A stretch of 64,000 nt of DNA, taken from contig BCHX01000006.1 in NCBI GenBank assembly GCA_001599755.1, positions 2,963,336 to 3,027,335 on the forward strand, read 5' to 3'. The notes under the pieces are model-generated. The model made no database searches, had not been told where the DNA came from, and saw only the letters and a program-made list of their open reading frames with translations. The DNA is from Gliomastix tumulicola. Lineage: Eukaryota > Ascomycota > Sordariomycetes > Hypocreales > Bionectriaceae. Position 1 is the first letter of the stretch. Each line of letters opens with the position of its first letter. Both the position numbers and the translations under genes were made by a program. Below, piece after piece: positions 40,264 through 50,700 of the stretch.

Positions 40264-42169
40264 CTAAACTGCGCCAAAGACATTAACCAGAGGAAATTGC
40301 CCTCCATATAACCCACCACAATAACCTGCAGAGCCAGTAGTAAATTGACATGGAGTAGAACACTGAAAGTGTATTCCCAGTTGGGGATACTGCAAGGCAT
40401 CAAGCACATTTCCGCATGTGCATACAGATTGACCCATGGTATTTGTTCCAAGAGTAAGATAAAGAGAGCCTTCAGGTTGGGAGTTACAGAAGGTTGCACA
40501 ATCGTCTAATGATGTTGTGAGAATCATCTGAGCAGTATAAGGGTTAAGTCCAAAGTTGCCATCAGCTTCAGCTATAAAGCAGCCCAAAGAGTTGAAATGG
40601 ACTGTATAGCCAGCTGATACACCAGGAGGACCCTCGGGACCTTCTGGGCCTCGGGCACCTTCCGGACCTTCTGCGCCCTCGGGACCCCGGGCACCTGCTG
40701 GACCTTCCGGGCCCTCAGGACCTTCTGCGCCCTCGGGACCCCGGGCACCCTCTGGACCCCGGGCGCCTTCTGGACCTTCTGGACCTTCTGCGCCCTCGGG
40801 ACCCCTGGCACCCTCTGGACCTTCTGGGCCCCGGGCACCTTCTGGGCCTTCCGGGCCCTCAGGACCTTCTGAGCCATCGGGACCTTGGGGGCCCTCGAGA
40901 CCTTGGGGACCCTCGAGACCTTGGGGACCCTCGGGACCCTCTGGACCTTCTGGGCCCCGGGCACCTTCCGGACCCTCTGGACCATCTGAGCCCTTGGGAC
41001 CTTGGGGGCCCTCTGGACCCTCAGGACCTTCCGGACCCCGGGCACCTTCTGGGCCCTGGGGACCTTCTGGACCCTGAGCACCCTCTGGGCCTTCTGGACC
41101 CTCAGGACCTTCTGGGCCCTGGGGGCCTTCTGGACCCTGGGGGCCTTCTGGACCTTCTGGACCCTCCGGACGTTTGGAAGCTTTGGGGCCTTTGGAGCCT
41201 TTGGGGCCTTTGGAGCCAATAGATCCCTCCTGGCGAAATGGCCCAGCTTTGTCTGTCCGATCTGGACTGCCCGATTGTTGTAGTCTCCCTGACTGGCCTG
41301 CTCGGCTTGAACTGGTTGCCTCTCCTGGGCGACGAGCAGGGCATGAAGCACCAGACTTCCGTATCTGACGATTATCCTTGCTGCCATAATCATTATGACT
41401 AGTATATTCATCGGCTTTCTGGTCGGCATTACGAATAACCTGGCGAGGAGACACCACTTTATCTCCAAGCACTGGCTTTGCGTCGAGGAAGGCCATAATG
41501 GCGAAGTTGTCTTGAAAGCATTGGTATTCTAACAGGTCTTAGCATGTGAAGTAGTGAAGCGGCGGTTGAGAAGTCTTACGAGGAATGGGTTTCAGCCTGA
41601 CGGCAACGCACCCCGTAGGCGCGTCCGAGGAATCAAAGACAGCAAGCACCCCGCTAGACTTGGAGAGACAGAAGAGTGCGCTGCCAGATGCAAAGGCTGC
41701 GTTGTGCCATTGCAATTCATCATTGGCCAAAGCGAACCCGCGGTCGATCGTGCCCCTCGAACCATTGCCAAGGAAAGGGGAGTATGGCTCTCCAGGCTCC
41801 GTGGAAACGATGTGGTCGTCGGCATACAACTGGTCTCCGATGATCCGAAAGTCGGTGGCGGTATCGCAAGCGTCGGATATGGTGCGACCCTGAATGTAGA
41901 GACTGCGCTCCTCGGTTGGAGCGTTTCCGTTGGAGGGATCGGTTTCAATTTCAAGGACAAATCTTTCCAGTACAGTGTTGTCCAGTTTAGGGACATTAGC
42001 CCTAGATGCACATTAGTCAATGTCTCCGTGACAGGAGGTGTTTTTAACTCGAAACATACTTTATCCAAGCTACATCTTGGATAGAATCAACCTGACCAGA
42101 GAAAGAGGCAGGAAGTGACATTGCCGTGGCAAGATTCAGAAGGCCTAAAGAGAGTGGAAGCGAAAACAT
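40264..42169 (-). CDS. Cell-wall protein: N-terminal secreted domain, collagen-like Gly-Pro-Glu stalk, WSC-type Cys domain
   Basis: Exons 42169-42060, 42001-41580 and 41528-40264 join in phase to 598 aa. A signal peptide (MFSLPLSLGLLNLATA) is followed by a domain of about 150 residues (VLERFVLEIETDPSNGNAPT ... GFALANDELQWHNAAFASGS ... LKPIPQYQCFQD) that resembles fungal DUF7908-type modules (from memory). A short basic region follows, then from about residue 279 to 483 an uninterrupted Gly-x-y collagen-like tract dominated by GPEGPEG, GARGPEG and GPQGLEG. The final about 110 residues (GCFIAEADGN ... DDCATFCNSQ ... CTCGNVL ... CSTPCQFTTGSAGYCGG) carry the spaced Cys pattern of a WSC carbohydrate-binding domain. 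A TATAAATA box lies about 108 bp upstream of the ATG. There is no membrane anchor; it is secreted, probably wall-bound. Confidence 0.85.
40620..41230 (-). repeat. Collagen-like Gly-x-y coding repeat
   Basis: About 200 codons of 9-bp-phased GC-rich repeats (ggaccttctgg type on the plus strand) encoding GPE/GPQ/GAR/GLE triplets. Units differ at third positions and by E/Q/A/L swaps, showing repeated local duplication. Copy number is probably variable. Confidence 0.93.
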
Positions 42170-42276
42170 GGCGATAAAGGTGCGGAAACGACAGTGCTCC
42201 AGAAACGACAGTGCTCTTGAGAAATGCAGGAATTATGTCCGCCCGTTGAAAGTCCCTTGATTAAGCCTTGCGCATG

Positions 42277-42284
42277 TATTTATA
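42277..42284 (-). promoter_or_regulatory. TATA box of the collagen-WSC gene
   Basis: TATAAATA on the minus strand, 108 bp upstream of the start codon. Confidence 0.6.
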
Positions 42285-43195
42285 ACCCGTCATAGCGTTC
42301 TTCTTCATAATAAGCTCACAGAGAAGGACAATATTTGTTTTTATCGCGTTGGAACTTTTCTCTTGTGGCATGGATTGTCACTTTAGCTGCCGTGTCTCAT
42401 AAACCTAACGGTCGTGTCTCATTCTCCTAGCTGCTGTCGCTCAATATCCTAGCCTCCGGGATTTGCTAAGGGAGGCCGGCATGCAAATTGGTAAATCCAA
42501 GGGTGAGGCACCGGGGCAGGATCAGTCTATTTCTTCCAAGCAGCTCAAGCATTCCCGATATTTCCTAATCAGTCTATGAATCATCATCCCAATCCATCAT
42601 TCTCCGGCATCAAGTCTGGGGGTGGGTAGTCTAACAACTCTTTTTTTAACCTGAATCACGCGCAAATGCAATCTTTTATTACGGGCCCCCCGGATCGAAC
42701 AACTATGGATGTTGTTGATTCAGAGTGCCATGACACCAGCTGCTTGACCGGATGGGGAGCTAGTGTCACCACCTTGGTAGAAGGAATGAAAGGAAATGAA
42801 ATGAAACATGAGAAGTGGTAGGAATGTTCTAGACAGGCATGGCCTCGACTAGAATGCAAATTCCAAGCCTTGAACGCCACTGTTGCGACCTGTCTTCTCG
42901 CAGGTCATTACGTCCAGAAGGGGCAAAGCCAAAAGTCCCCTTTCCCCTTTTCTCCTGGCTAGCTGAATCCAGAACGTCGCATGCCAGGGAGCCTAGACAT
43001 GTGTTATAGTTAAATCGTTACATCCTGGTCATGTCATGTCATCTGAATTCATGAAGCAAATTATATAATTATTTGTGCAAAGAAAGTCTATGGGAACATC
43101 TATAAGTAGCATCTGTGAATTAGAGACCCCGGTATAATTTTTAATCCATTATCCCACACACCCAATTCCTCTTACAATAATAACAGCGATCAATC
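42285..43195. other. Intergenic region upstream of the secreted-protein array
   Basis: No gene is seen. A TATAA element at about 43103 lies 93 bp before the first array start. A tRNA-like stretch at 42670-42760 (minus) was considered and rejected. Confidence 0.45.
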
Positions 43196-43576
43196 ATGGC
43201 TGTTCATAATACTTCTCTTTGGTTTATTGCCATTATCCTTAGTATGCTCTCTCCAACACGAGCACAGACAACAGACTGCACTTATCAGGAGTATATATGC
43301 GGCTATACCCTAATTGATACAAATGGTATACCTGAACTGGGCCCTGTTTCATACCAGTAATATATGTACTAACATCTTAATTAAGGGTATAATTTCGTCC
43401 AGCTGCAGGATGCTGTCAGCCGGGCTTCCTACATTCCTCCCCTTTCCGACAACCAGCTCCGACAAGTGTTGTACCGTTGCGTCAACACCCGCGGTTCTAT
43501 CTTGGCGAACTCATTTTGTATTGCTGGCTGCATTTTAGTTGATAGCAATACTGAGAACGATCAGTGTGCTATTTAG
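43196..43576 (+). CDS. Six-cysteine small secreted protein, array member 1
   Basis: Exons 43196-43325 and 43386-43576 (60-nt intron, phase 1) give 106 aa. A signal peptide ends at about residue 23 (SMLSPTRA). The mature chain shows CTYQEYICGYTLIDTNGY, then LRQVLYRC, NSFCIAGC and NDQCAI at the end: six Cys in all, an even number consistent with three disulfides. The intron falls between the Asn and Gly codons, exactly as in the two paralogs downstream. A TATAA box is 93 bp upstream. It is a secreted apoplastic or wall-space protein by inference, an effector-like candidate; no function is known to me. Confidence 0.85.
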
Positions 43577-43839
43577 TGATCCTCCCGGAGGGGCAATTGT
43601 GGCTGCATGCAAGTGCGCTGCATACGTGACCCTCCACATGAGGAAACGGACTTTAACTACTGGCATGTACTGAAAGAGATGTTGAATCCCGTCCGACCTT
43701 AGTATCGTACGAGCCTAAAGTATATGGATACCTATTAAATTGACCCCTCAATTCCTTCTTCTTCTGCACATTCGCCTCAATTATTCTTACTCCTTCCTTA
43801 CTTCTTCCTTACTCTTTTTCAATCATTTTCACATCCAAC
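43577..43839. promoter_or_regulatory. Spacer between array members 1 and 2
   Basis: 263 bp with a CT-rich leader (cttcttcctt repeats, 43756-43830) directly before the second start. Confidence 0.5.
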
Positions 43840-44225
43840 ATGATCGGTCAACGCAGCATTTTTCGATTTATAGCATTTCTTGCATTCTCACATGAAATAT
43901 TTGCTCAAGGACCAACCTGTCAATATCAGGAGTATGTCTGCGGCCGCGAACTAATTACTCGAGGTACTCTTGCCCTGACTCCAACCTCTCGCCCTTCCCA
44001 ATTACTTTATTAATTTGATACAAAGGATACTCAATAGCTAGTTTGAGGGCCGCCATCACTAAGTTACCGGGTGGAGTTATTCCCATCTTCCTTAGTGATG
44101 TACAGATTTTGCAGGTTCTCTACCGCTGTGAGACCGTCCACAACGACATCATTGGTAACTCCTACTGTATCCTTGGGTGCATCTCAGTAGGTGGGAGGCT
44201 GCAAAATGACCAATGTTTGATGTAG
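43840..44225 (+). CDS. Six-cysteine small secreted protein, array member 2
   Basis: Exons 43840-43963 and 44026-44225 (62-nt intron, phase 1) give 107 aa. Signal peptide MIGQRSIFRFIAFLAFSHEI ending FAQ. The mature chain reads CQYQEYVCGRELITRGYS, LQVLYRCETV, GNSYCILGC and NDQCLM. All six Cys and the QEY, GY, RC, NS[FY]CI and ND-x-C positions are shared with the neighbours, while the loop between Cys2 and Cys3 differs freely (ITKLPGGVIPIFLS). This pattern of conserved scaffold and variable loop is typical of secreted proteins under diversifying pressure. Confidence 0.85.
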
Positions 44226-45257
44226 GTGGACAGCAGCAGCGACAGTTTGCAACCAACACTATTGACAATGCCTAGGTACTCGCTTTCCCCCCCTGGCTCT
44301 CGCCGGGCGGAGCTTCCTGAGGATGACACGAGGTGACTTGTGTCTCATGCTCATGAGCAGTCATCCTGGGCGATCATTTTTATGTTGCGGGTTTGGTCGG
44401 TGCGTGGAACGAGAAGCAGGCAGAAAGAAGTTGTATTGGTAGTCTTGGCATGAAATCTGCTCGGAATGATGGGGAATCTGTGTGGCATGTGAAGTTGGTT
44501 GGTAGGCGACGGGAGCTAGGGTATCTCGAACCACTATTCCTCTAATAGGTTGGGGCGGATTGCGGCTGTAACGGCATATCGGCATTCAATTTTCTAATCA
44601 GCATACTGTGATTAATGTGAAAGGACAATGTTTGGATCTTCTGGGCATATGTTTAAGCGACCATCCGACGCGAGACATTACATTCAATACAGAGTCGGTT
44701 TTGTGAGGGCTGGGGCATAATGGGTCTGGGGAGTTGGCAGGTCAGCATGCCTTGGGATGGAATGAGAAATCCTACCAATTATAAAAGCTTGGCCATATCA
44801 ACTCTAAGATTGCGCGTGTAAACCGTGGCGGGAGAAGAAAACGTGAGCGTGGCTTTGCCTGAAGTGTGCAAGAATGGCAAGATCGCTAAGGGCAGAGTTA
44901 TGGGAATTGATCAAATCCGGCAACGGGCTTAAGCCACAAGGGTCTAGACTTATGTAGAACATTGAGGGCATGGTTGGACATGGGCAGATTTGTTCTTGGC
45001 TCTAATGCCACAGTTGCAATAGTATCTTACGACTGTAAATCAAAGCACATGCCAAAGCCCGAGCTCTGTCTCAAGCTACCATAACCGTTTTATGTCTCGA
45101 GCCACAATAACCGTTTGTCGATTACCACTTCATACCACTCCTAACAACTATATATACTCCTCAGTCCCTGGCCAACTGCATGAGGATTTCGAGCAACCCA
45201 ACACGAACACATTATTACCATTGCATCTTTAGGTCCTCGCCTCAATCAATCTTCAAA
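44226..45257. other. Spacer between array members 2 and 3
   Basis: About 1 kb without a supported gene. A TATATATA element at about 45149-45158 precedes the third start by about 100 bp. Large enough to have held a lost fourth copy, but no remnant is recognised. Confidence 0.5.
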
Positions 45258-45623
45258 ATGATGTTTGAATACCTCGCTGGTCTTGCAATCCTGCTTGCCT
45301 TCTCGCCTGCAGCAGAGGCCCAAATCACAACCCCATGCAGCTATCAAGAATACGTTTGCGGTTCAACGCTGCTCACCAACGGTATGGTACCGCCCAGTAT
45401 TTTGTTTTGATATCCTTACTAAGTCTCGCCAGGATATGTTGCCGCCGACTTGCGAGCTGCGTACGCCCTCAACCCCAATGCTCCAACCATCGCAGACGCC
45501 TTGCTGGATCAGGTCCTCTTCCGCTGCATCAACCAAGATGGTGCAATTGTGGGCAACTCTTATTGTATTGTCGATTGTGCAGTGATCGGCGCGGATACCG
45601 ATAATGACATGTGCACTATGTAG
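45258..45623 (+). CDS. Six-cysteine small secreted protein, array member 3
   Basis: Exons 45258-45381 and 45433-45623 (51-nt intron, phase 1) give 104 aa. Signal peptide MMFEYLAGLAILLAFSPAAE ends at AEA. The mature chain reads CSYQEYVCGSTLLTNGYV, LDQVLFRCINQ, GNSYCIVDC and NDMCTM. The Cys spacing and intron position match the two upstream copies. Tandem ATG codons at 45258/45261 leave the start uncertain by one residue. Confidence 0.85.
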
Positions 45624-46675
45624 TCAGAGTGTGCTAGCTGTCGTTGGAGCATGTTGATCTTGACTATGGAGGGCTGGATTAGGTGTTGGATTCCGGAGAT
45701 GTGATCGCGGGGGCGCTGCTACTCTTTTTCCCCCCTTTTAAGAGGGTTTTTTAATGAGGGCAGCTTTTTTATAATCGCGGAATAAATTATCATTTAAATC
45801 TTCTCGCCCCTACATGCTCTTATGGGAATAGAGTACTTCCACCCTTAATGCCCCTTGCTATCCTATCCTCCAAAAGCGGCGGCAGATGCCTCGAAACCCA
45901 GCAGCCTCAACACCATGAGAAGGGGGAATATCGGTCAGCTGTGCCCAGGCGTTTCCGTCTGGCTCAATAAAATACACATCTACCCAACTTCACCAAAATG
46001 ACTCCATTTTGGATGATATTTGGCATGCAGATAGAGCATGCAGATGGAGAAAGGTTGAATCTAGCAGTGTGTAAAGTCTCAAGACGATCTCTCTAAAAAC
46101 GAGCGAGAAATTCAAGAAAGACAAAGTGAAAAAGTGCATTGAAAAGATATAGTAATATCTTAACCAAATGAGGGCCTATGAGATTGAGGTCTCAACGAGA
46201 AGAAAGAGATTTCAATAATTAATCTATAGCTAAAAAAGTGTGATGACTTTTCTTCTAGATCTCGAGATATCGCGGAGTGTTGTATGTCAGATCACAAGAG
46301 GCGTCCGGCCTTTACGTTCTTCCGGGCCCCGCGCCTCGCCACGTGGTGGAGAGAAAACATGAGACGTCTGCTTACCAAATTGTATGGTCGTCCGTCTCAA
46401 GAATTGTTCCACCACGTGCTCGCCTGGGGAAGAGGTGTCCGCTTCACTTCCATCCGGTCTTTATGTCACCCCACCTAATCCCGGCAAATCATCGGCATCT
46501 CCATTTTCCAATCCCGCCAATTGCCGAGCCGGATTACCAACCGGCTCGTCGCAAAACCATCCAGCAGCAGTCCATTCATCACGAACCCCGAATCCGACAC
46601 TCGACCTCTCCATCCCCTTCCCCTCGACATCCTCCAGCAGTGTCTCTCGGGCACGGCAAACCCAGAACCGCAACC
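45624..46675. promoter_or_regulatory. Intergenic region between secreted-protein array and BolA3
   Basis: About 1 kb, AT-rich in its first half, marking the border between the accessory and the core block. The frame of the next gene is open to 46277 upstream, but that extension looks like leader. No separate gene is seen. Confidence 0.5.
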
Positions 46676-47056
46676 ATGCGCGCCCACCTCTCAATCCCCC
46701 TCCGTCTCCTCAGACCAACTACAACAACAACAACAATAACAACACCCCTCCTCCGATCACCAATCCTCCTCCTCCGCCGCTTCTACACAGCCGAAGCCAT
46801 GACCCCCGCCGAGCTCTCCATCGCCTCCCTCCTCTCCGCCCCGACATCCCCGCTCTCCCCGACGACGAGCCTCCTCGTCCGCGACGTCTCGGGCGGCTGC
46901 GGCTCCATGTACGCCATCGACATCGCGAGCCCCAAGTTCAAGGGCCTCAGCCTCCTCCAGCAGCAGCGCCTCGTGACCAAGACGCTCGGGGACAAGGTCA
47001 AGGAGTGGCACGGCGTGCAGATCAGGACGAGCGTGCCGGCGGAGGGGGAGGCTTGA
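46676..47056 (+). CDS. Mitochondrial BolA-like protein (BolA3/Aim1 type)
   Basis: 126 aa from ATG 46676. The first about 40 residues (MRAHLSIPLRLLRPTTTTTT ... LLLRRFY) are Arg/Ser/Thr-rich without acids, a clear mitochondrial presequence. The BolA domain follows: LLVRDVSGGCGSMYAIDIAS, FKGLSLLQQQRLVTKTLGDK and WHGVQIRTS, with the conserved GGCG cysteine. BolA3 helps mitochondrial glutaredoxin 5 and Nfu1 deliver 4Fe-4S clusters to lipoate synthase and succinate dehydrogenase. The (CAA)n tract encoding the Thr run makes that part variable. It is convergent with acetyl-CoA carboxylase. Confidence 0.9.
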   Translation: MRAHLSIPLRLLRPTTTTTTITTPLLRSPILLLRRFYTAEAMTPAELSIASLLSAPTSPLSPTTSLLVRDVSGGCGSMYAIDIASPKFKGLSLLQQQRLVTKTLGDKVKEWHGVQIRTSVPAEGEA

Positions 47057-47764
47057 GTGGGGGGAGGATACCACACGGGGCGCCATTGTACGATACGGAC
47101 GAGAAGGGGGGGAGGTCTTAGGGACCGACGAGCGTTTTTGGATATCACATCTTCGGACCACCTCGCTACGACACGACATAACACATCAGGGGCAGTGACC
47201 GCCCCTTGGCGAAGGAAGAACAGAAAAACAGCAACGGAGACTATAGAAATATCTGTATTATACCCATATACGACGACCTTACACCCATAGCTACACAGCA
47301 TGGCGCAATAGACCTACGGCGACCCGCCGGTAATCACCTCACGATGAACCTGCGTCTCTTCGATATCTACGTCCAGACCCTGCACTGGCTTGCAGACGCT
47401 TCCCACAGCTAAGTGATCCATACACAGGTCACCCGGGGTGGAAAAACAAAGAGCTGTGCATACATTGGGACAAAGAGATGGGCACAAAGCTTCCAGAAGA
47501 CAAGCACAGGCATCATCATCACAGAGCACAAAGACCACTTAAAATAGGACATTGAGTCGGGATATAATAACTTAAACTGACTAAGAACGTTTATACCGAA
47601 CGCCTGCCACTAAACCCCCATCTTGTTTCTCATCTCATAATGCTCTAATCAAAACCCTCTTAGATTTCCTCTTTCAATAACAAAAGTCTTTTCTTGAAAC
47701 AGAACAGAACAAAACAGGACCGTACTAGCAAAGGAAACAAGGAAGCCAAATGAACATGCATGCT
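47057..47764. other. Convergent 3' region of BolA3 and acetyl-CoA carboxylase
   Basis: About 700 bp between the two stop codons. It holds both 3' UTRs. No gene is seen. Confidence 0.5.
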
Positions 47765-50700
47765 CTAGCCCTTGAGGTAGGCGAAGAGCTCATCCCTCTC
47801 CTCAGGGGGAAGAACCCGCAGAGCATCACGCACACCCTTCCAGCCCGCACGCTTGTTGTCGCTCACCAGCGACGCGACGTCCTCGGCGAGCTTTTCAGCC
47901 TTGAGGGCCTCCATCCTCTCCTTGATCTGCTCACGCTCCGTCTCATACCATTCCGTGACAGCCTGGTCCTCCGTCTCCCAGTTGGGGATAGCGGACCAGC
48001 TCCTCAGAAGGCTGAGATTATGCGCGCGCGTCTCGCTCGTCGACGCCGTCGGCGTAGGTGCAAGCACGCTAGTCGCCATGCGCTTGATGATGTACTCCTC
48101 GTTGAGACGGCGACGCAGACGCCAGTAGAAGAAGCGACGGGCGTTGACCCACTCGAGCTGGTCACGAATGACGCCCTTGGCCTTCATGCGGCCCGCGCCG
48201 TCGTGGAGATCGGCGAACTGAACAGCAATCTGGGCGTACACGGGAAGGAGCGCCTTCTCACGAGCAGCCATCTGGCTCTTGATGTCGGCGACAGACTCGT
48301 CGCTCAGATCCTTGTCGGCAAGCAGCTTCTTAAGCGACCTGTACTTCTCGTCCAAGCGGGCGAGCGTAGCCAGTTGCTTGTCCTTGCGGTACTTGATGCC
48401 AATGATACCCTCAGGCTCGAGGACACCACCGCGGGCATCGACATCAGCGTACATCTCCATCGTGTCAGGAGCGATAGTAGGGTCAACAACGACCCAAGAT
48501 CCACCACGAAGCTCGCCGTAGGGAGGAATGTAGATGAAGATGGGCTGCTGGAACTTGGTGAGAGCATCAACGATGTACGAACCATACTTCAGCACCTCGT
48601 TGTACATGTCACGCTGACCACCAGAGAAACCACGCCAGTTGGCAAGGATCATCAGAGGCAGCTGCTCACCATTGTTGAAGTCGTTGATAGCCTGGGCAGT
48701 CTTGAAGGCAGAGTTGGGGTACCACACACCACCAGCCTCGTTGGTGACCTGCTCGATAGAGTCAGGGTTGGCAGGGTCAGCCGGCGTGATGTTCTCCACG
48801 GTGCGAGTCTCAACAGCAATAACACCCATGGGGATACCGCTGATGCGAGCACGACCGACGACAACAGTCTTAGCCCATCCACCGAGAGTCTCGACGAATG
48901 AGTTCTTGTCGAAGAGACCGCTGAGGAAGGTGCCATCCTCCTCGGTCTTGCCCTGGATCAGCCAGCGCACATCGTAGGGCTGCTTGTGAGGAGGCATGTA
49001 GGTGATGTCACGGTCCCAGTCGTCCACAATGGGGCTCAGGGCGACCGGCTGGTTGCGCTTCTCGGGCACGAACGAGAGCCACTCGACAATCTTGGAGACA
49101 CCGGCGAAATCGTCGTTGGCAGTCATGTGGGACACACCGTTGCGGTACATGATCTGAGTGCCACCAAGCTGCAGGTTGGAGGTGTAGACCTCACGACCGA
49201 GCAGGTTGTTGATGGCAGTAGCACCAGTCAGGATAATAGGCTGACCCTCAATCTGAACCACACGCTGGCCAAGACGGACAAGGTAAGCACCGATACCTAG
49301 TCATTTGTGTTAGTGAAAGTGTTACAAAGTTAAGGTGTCAAATTTTCGATAACTTACCGACTGAACGGCAGGTGACGAGAGTAATGGTGAAGATGTCGTT
49401 GTAAGCACGGCTGGTAGCACCGGCAATCAGGCCAGAGCCCCTCAGGCACTCGACACCAAGACCGTCCTCCTTTCCGACGATGGTGATGATCTTGTGCCTC
49501 TTCTCGCCGTTCTCCGAGATCTCCTCCGTGATGACGGAGTCGGGGAAGCGGTTCTTGGCATCCTCCTCAAGGTACAGGTAGCGGAATCCAGCATCGGGCT
49601 TAGCGGCGTTGTTCCAGGCGACCTTGAAGTGAGGCATAAGCTCCTCAGCAAGACCAAGACGAGCACCAGAGTTGGCAGACAGGTAGATGCGAGGAATGCC
49701 AAGCTGGCGAGCGAGCTCCGTGCACTTGTGGAAGAAGTTATCTTCCTTGGGGCCGAAGGAGCCGATCTTGTACGTGATATCGTTGGCAACGACAATGAAG
49801 CGACGTCCGTTGGGATACTCGGGGGTCTTAGCACGGAGGATCCAACCAACCATACCGCACGTGTTGGTACCAGGCTCACGGTTGACCTCGTCAAGGTTGT
49901 CCGTGTCGTCAAGGACAAGCTCAGTGAACTGGAGGCAGTCACCGGGCTTAGGCTGCGACGCAGCCAGCGAGGGCTCGTCCTTGACCGCCTTGGCCCAGCT
50001 GTTCTGGATGGCCTGGCGGAAAAGCTCGGGGAAATCGTAGACGTACTGAGTTCCCATGAGATGAGCCTTGTAACGCTTGGGCTGGAGCCAGTTCTTGGTG
50101 GCATAAGGAGTGCTGACGGCGAGCAGGTGCATCGGGCCCTTGTCCTTGGTGCCGCCAATGCTCTGGAACACCCACTCGTTCTTCTCCGACTTGCGCTCGG
50201 CGTACATGTCAACGTCAACGATGAAACCCGAGGTGTTGGTGACAATGACACGCAGAGGGTAAGGAGTGCCAGTCTGAGGGTCCGTGCAGATGATACGGAT
50301 CTCAACCTGGGAAACACGCAGCCTCCAGGCACGGACACCAAAGCGGTCAAGGAAGCCCTGAAGGCTCTGCTCGACCTCACGAGGGTGAAGCTGGAAGACA
50401 GGCGTGAAGTTCATGAAGATGTGGTTCAGATCAGAGTTGTTGTTGCCAGTAATCTCAAGGGCATCGAAGATGTCGTTAATGACACGGTCGGCCTCAGAGA
50501 TCAGGTACTCGGCAGTGGGGATCTCATCACGGAGACGGCCAGGGCGGATCACGGCACGGGTGAAGTAGCGCTTGTCCGTGTCGACAGTCTTGCCAATAGC
50601 CTCATACACGTGGATGTTCTTGTTTTCGGTGAACACAGGCTTGATGTTGAACTTGGCAAGACGAGCGAGCTCAAGCTGGAAAGCGAGAGCAGGCTCGCTG

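Noticed and set aside
40620..41230. CRISPR-like or minisatellite array
   Set aside because: Units are 9-bp phased, without spacers, and stay in frame as Gly-x-y codons; it is a coding collagen-like repeat.
42670..42760. tRNA-like stretch on the minus strand (box-A-like ggtcaagcagctgg and ttcgatc)
   Set aside because: The T-stem and anticodon stem do not pair, and no acceptor stem can be closed.
46277..46675. 133-codon extension of BolA3
   Set aside because: The mitochondrial presequence starts cleanly at 46676. The upstream frame is Pro/Ser/His-rich and resembles leader.
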